Positions 60,476 to 64,000 of a DNA stretch of 64,000 bases are shown in pieces. The stretch lies in contig JANVCC010000011.1 of the NCBI GenBank assembly GCA_025345505.1, positions 995,230 to 1,059,229 of the forward strand. The letters run 5' to 3'. A model generated the notes under the pieces. That model had not been told where the DNA came from, did no database searches, and saw nothing but the letters and a program-made list of their open reading frames with translations. The first letter of the stretch is position 1; every line of letters starts with the position of its first letter. The stretch is from Todiramphus chloris collaris. Its lineage: Eukaryota > Chordata > Aves > Coraciiformes > Alcedinidae. Made by a program: the position numbers and the translations under genes.

Positions 60476-61515
60476 GCACTGGGCTGGAGCACTAACATGT
60501 TGCTGAAAGCCCAATACAAAGGGAATCTTGAATACCACATATTTCTTCTGTACATACTGCCCATGGCAGGTGAATACATGGTCTAACCCTGTCATCTGCT
60601 GGTAGCATCCCCTCCCCTTTCCTCTTTCAATGATCCTGCAGAGCTGATAGAGACACAGATGCAAGGTCACAGCCTCAACTGCTGCTCACACCAATGGATA
60701 CGTCTCCCGGATGCCACAGGATAGAGAAGCCTGCGGATTAGTTTAGAGGCCAAGCTGTAACCCAGGAAGACGTCTTAATTTGACCTCTTAATTTCTGTTA
60801 GACCACTGAAACCTGGGTGTTGTAACAACCAGGTATCTCCTAAGTGATCTTATACTTCAACAGCTCAGAGCCTCCAAGCTAAAATACCATCGATGAAAGC
60901 AAACCACACACATATGCTTAAGCTCCAAAGGCACCCAATTTTATCCTACTGTAGTCTACAATGTAAAATATAGAAAATAACGTATAATCCAAATATCTTA
61001 GATATACTTGCTTTGGATGCATAGTATAGATTTTATTCTCAGAAAAGGAAAGAGAATTCAAATCCATGACACTTTTTACCTCATGGATACACCATGGATA
61101 CCCACAAGGCATGTCTGCAAATTCCATCCCCCCTGCACACAGGTTTGTGGTTTCCCACTGATGGGTGCAGATATATTTTGCAAGAGCCACCCTGATAGAA
61201 ATCCCCTGAATCCATCAGCTGGGGTACCAGCTCCAACCTGATGAATATTTCACAGCAAACAGCCCTGCAGATTGATAAGCTGCATTTCCACTGTGTCCCA
61301 GGGGTGTAACACAAGCAGGTGAAGTCAGGCGTAGGGAGATGTGCTCCACACGACATATGCAGAGCGAAAGGCACACAGCCTCGAATAATGCCATACAGAA
61401 TGTGGATGAATGCAGATTAACCTACATTTGGTCCCATCACCTGCCTCTGCCATTCTGACATGTTTGTATGTGCTTCAGCTCGTGCTATTTCTTTACAAGA
61501 TTTTGTACGAGCCAG

Positions 61516-62141
61516 CGTGTGCTCAGGTGGCCAAGAAGACCACCAACATCCTGGCTTGGATCAGCACTAGTGTGGCCAGCAGGAATAAGGCAGGGATTGT
61601 CCCCTGGACTGGGCACTGGGGAGACTGCATCTCAAATGCTGGGTTCTGTTGTGGGCACTTCAATACAAGAAAGACTTCAAAAGGCTGAAGCGTGGCAACA
61701 GAAGGGTAATGAAGCTTGGGGAAGGGTCTAGAGCACAAGTCTTGTGATGAGAGGCTGAGGGACCTGGGGTTCTTCAGCCTGGAGAAAAGAAGACTCAGGG
61801 GAGACCTTCTCACTCTCGACAACTCCCTGAAAGGAGGTTGGAGCCAGGTGGGGATCGGTCTCTTCTCCCAAGGAACAAGCAATAGGAACAAGAGGACACA
61901 GGCTCAAGTTGTATCAGGAGTGGTTTAGGTTGGACACTGGGAACAATTTCTTCCCTGAAAGGTTTATCAACGCCTGGAACAGGCAGTCAAGGGCAGTGGT
62001 GAAGTCCCCATCCCTGGAGGGGTTTCAAAGCCATGCAGATGTGGTGCTGAGGGACACGGTTTAGCGGTAACCTGGCAGTGCTGGATTAATGGTTGTACTT
62101 AAGATCTTAAAGATCTTTTCCATCTCAAATGATTCTATGAC
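61516..62141 (+). mobile_element. CR1 LINE 3' fragment
   Basis: Plus-strand CR1 of about 625 bases. It starts GTGGCCAAGAAGACCACCAA and LAWISTSVASRNKAGI, passes [20 protein letters not shown] and GGTGCTGAGGGACACGGTTT, and ends AAATGATTCTATGACTATAT. Same subfamily as the inverted copy at 47334-48012. Confidence 0.92.
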
Positions 62142-63895
62142 TATATATACATAATGAATCTAAAATATTTTTTTAGCATGCAAAAGTGACAAGCCAGTTG
62201 CTAGCTTTGACAGAGGGCTGAATTCTGCTTTCAATTTCACACTTTCCTGTGACACGTACCCACTAATGTTCCTTTAGTAGAAATTAAGACATAATAATTA
62301 TTTTTTAACTGGAAGAACCATAATAGAACTGGGTGTGACCTAAGTAGATGAAAGAAGAGAGCTGAGGCTTGAGCAAGGATCTTAAGATAAAGGATTACTG
62401 AGCTAAGGAAAAGCAATGAAAGGCTGAGTCGGATTTTCCTTCCCCCACCATCACCCTTAACACTGTCTTATTTCAAGGGCTACAGAATCTAGATGTAAAT
62501 TTGTTCTAGGGATGGTAAGGTGCAGAGCTCCTGCGCCAGAGTTCCTATGACATATATAGAGTTACTGAGGAAGAAACAGGCAAATTACACTGAAATTGCC
62601 CTGGCTGCTGTGAGGAAGATTGTTTTAAAAGCATGACAGAAAGACTAAGCTGAGCTGAGCAGGTGGGCTGACAGTGGGGCAGTATAGGAGAACTGGGAGG
62701 TAGGGCAGCTTCTTTGGGAACTTAATATGCCCACATATCTTCTTAGGAAACCATAAAACACACCAGCACAAGTCTCTGGGGCTGCATGGGTGTAACAGGG
62801 AGCAGAATTAGGTCCATTAAAGGCTAGCACTTTGAACAGAGTAATACTCAGGTCCATGCCACTTCCAGTTAACACATCTTTCTTCAGAAGCTATCCCTGC
62901 CTGCAGGAGGCACAAAAGGAGATGAATTGTAGGAAATCAGGAAATCAATGTAGGAAACACTATCCATTTCCCTAACCCAGCTCTGTAAGACTGAGAAACC
63001 ATCACTTGTAATGTTGTAGTGGGGAGAACTTGCTGACTCCAGCTCCCCAGCAACTGGATTAGTCCCATGATACTGAATCGGTAAATATTGGGACCATCAA
63101 AGCTGTCTCAGGGGAGTCTGGGAAAAAGGCAGCACAAGGCACTGGAGCAGATGGCTGTATTGTGAAATCTCCTCCTAATTAGGTAAAACGAGGACTGATG
63201 TGAGTGAACGAAGCAATTACTGGTCACTGCTGGTACCATGCTGCCTACATGAAAGCTGTCATGAAATAAAAGAGGATAAGGACGACCATCAGAAAGCTTT
63301 AGATGAGAAATAGGGAGAAAGTAGGTTCTGGAAGAAAGTTATTTTATAATTAACTGGCTGTTTTCAAGGGCTTCTCTAGTCCTTCCAAGGAGTAGAGAGC
63401 CCTGAAAGCAAAGCACAGACAAAACGGGCTGTGTCTTTACATCAAAGGTGTTCATGTTGAGAAGCCCCTCACTGTGCTGAATCAAAAGCATTGCTCTGAG
63501 CACACTGACATGTCTGGGGAAACACTGTTCACAAGTGCCTGATGATGTCCCTGTGCTATCCAGGGGGGTGGTCTGCTCCAAAGGAGAGGTGGCGAAGCTG
63601 AAAAGATCCCCAGAATCAGAGTGCCTGGCACCTAAAAGCATGACACACAGCAATAAGCAACATACAAAGTGTAGAATTTGCTCTCTTTGGAGGAGAAAGT
63701 GGAGTAGAGACATGGTTTTCTGTTTCCAGATGCAAGGAGACTGTGCGTAATGTGCACTGGGGAGCTAAAACCAAGAAGAAAGAAAATCTCAGGGTATGTG
63801 CACAGCTGCCTGTGCCAGCAAAGGAGATTTAGAAATGCTGTGTGTAGAAAACAAAGCCTGAAGAGCTGCACAGGCTGGGACAGTGTCATGTTTAC

Positions 63896-63955
63896 GGTTG
63901 GGCTCAATGATCTTAAAGTTGTCTTGTCCAATCTAAATGCTTCTATGATTCCATG
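63896..63955 (+). mobile_element. CR1 LINE, very short 3' end
   Basis: Plus-strand terminal approximately 60 bases: GGTTGGGCTCAATGATCTTA, TTGTCCAATCTAAATGCTTC, tail TTCTATGATTCCATG. Confidence 0.8.
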
Positions 63956-64000
63956 AAAACCCTGGAAACTCAGGAGACTCAGAGACCATTCCCATTTTCA

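Larger units (their letters stand above)
45441..64000 (-). other. MAP6: MAP6 intron 1 (3' part, runs off the window)
   Basis: Everything upstream of exon 2 on the minus strand appears to be intron 1 of MAP6. The first exon of the family is long, GC-rich and carries the palmitoylated N-terminus and Mn1/Mn2 modules; nothing like it is visible here, nor is any CpG-dense block. The intron is phase 2: a split Arg codon is completed by the first base of exon 2. It holds CR1 copies at 46.55, 47.33, 48.52, 48.89, 54.35, 57.96, 61.52 and 63.90 kb and a solo LTR at 52.59 kb. Stretches 49484-52584, 53306-54349, 54932-57963, 60476-61515 and 62142-63895 show only unrecognised sequence, with a CA-rich run near 53832-53870. 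That exon 1 lies beyond 64000 is inference. Confidence 0.75.

Noticed and set aside
45441-64000. MAP6 exon 1 within the window
   Set aside because: No GC-rich block or reading frame resembling the MAP6 N-terminus or the Mn1/Mn2 modules was seen on the minus strand.
1-64000. tRNA, rRNA, microRNA or snoRNA genes
   Set aside because: No cloverleaf A/B-box pair, conserved rRNA stretch or convincing precursor hairpin was recognised by eye; a covariance-model scan would be needed to exclude them fully.

Overview
This is vertebrate nuclear DNA, almost certainly from a bird. It is AT-leaning and gene-poor, and it carries about 27 recognisable pieces of the chicken-repeat-1 (CR1) LINE family, most ending in the diagnostic 8-bp tail unit ATTCTATG. 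It also holds two solo long terminal repeats of the avian endogenous-retrovirus type. There are no bacterial-style operons, CRISPR arrays or recognisable RNA genes. CR1 makes up roughly 11 kb (about 17%) of the window by my boundary estimates, which is dense for a bird. The sequence alone does not give the species.

Only one protein-coding gene is supported: MAP6 (STOP, the microtubule-stabilising protein), on the minus strand. Two consecutive coding exons are visible. Exon 2 (45440 down to 45227) encodes the third Mn-type microtubule module. Exon 3 (43341 down to 43141) encodes a lysine-rich tail ending in a stop codon. Canonical splice sites and matching phases support both. A poly(A) signal lies about 80 bases after the stop. 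Exon 1, which holds the protein's N-terminus, is not in the window, so 45441-64000 reads as part of a long intron 1. The stop codon overlaps a possible splice donor, which suggests a read-through short isoform and a possible spliced long isoform.

Layout: 1-43,040 is an intergenic stretch 3' of MAP6, filled with CR1 fragments, a solo LTR at 20.4-20.8 kb, a weaker LTR-like block at 24.0-24.2 kb and otherwise unrecognised sequence. 43.0-45.4 kb holds the MAP6 3' exons, with a CR1 copy in intron 2. 45.4-64 kb is intron 1, holding CR1 copies in both orientations, a second solo LTR (52.6-53.3 kb) and the longest CR1 copy (58.0-60.5 kb), which still has an open 415-codon piece of reverse transcriptase but is broken by frameshifts and motif changes.

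I found no convincing new biological system. The points most worth following are the MAP6 stop/donor overlap with its nearby poly(A) signal, inverted CR1 copies inside one MAP6 intron that could pair in the pre-mRNA, a set of very similar CR1 copies sharing an unusual 5-bp repeat (a young subfamily), and an unexplained 86-codon open frame in intron 1.
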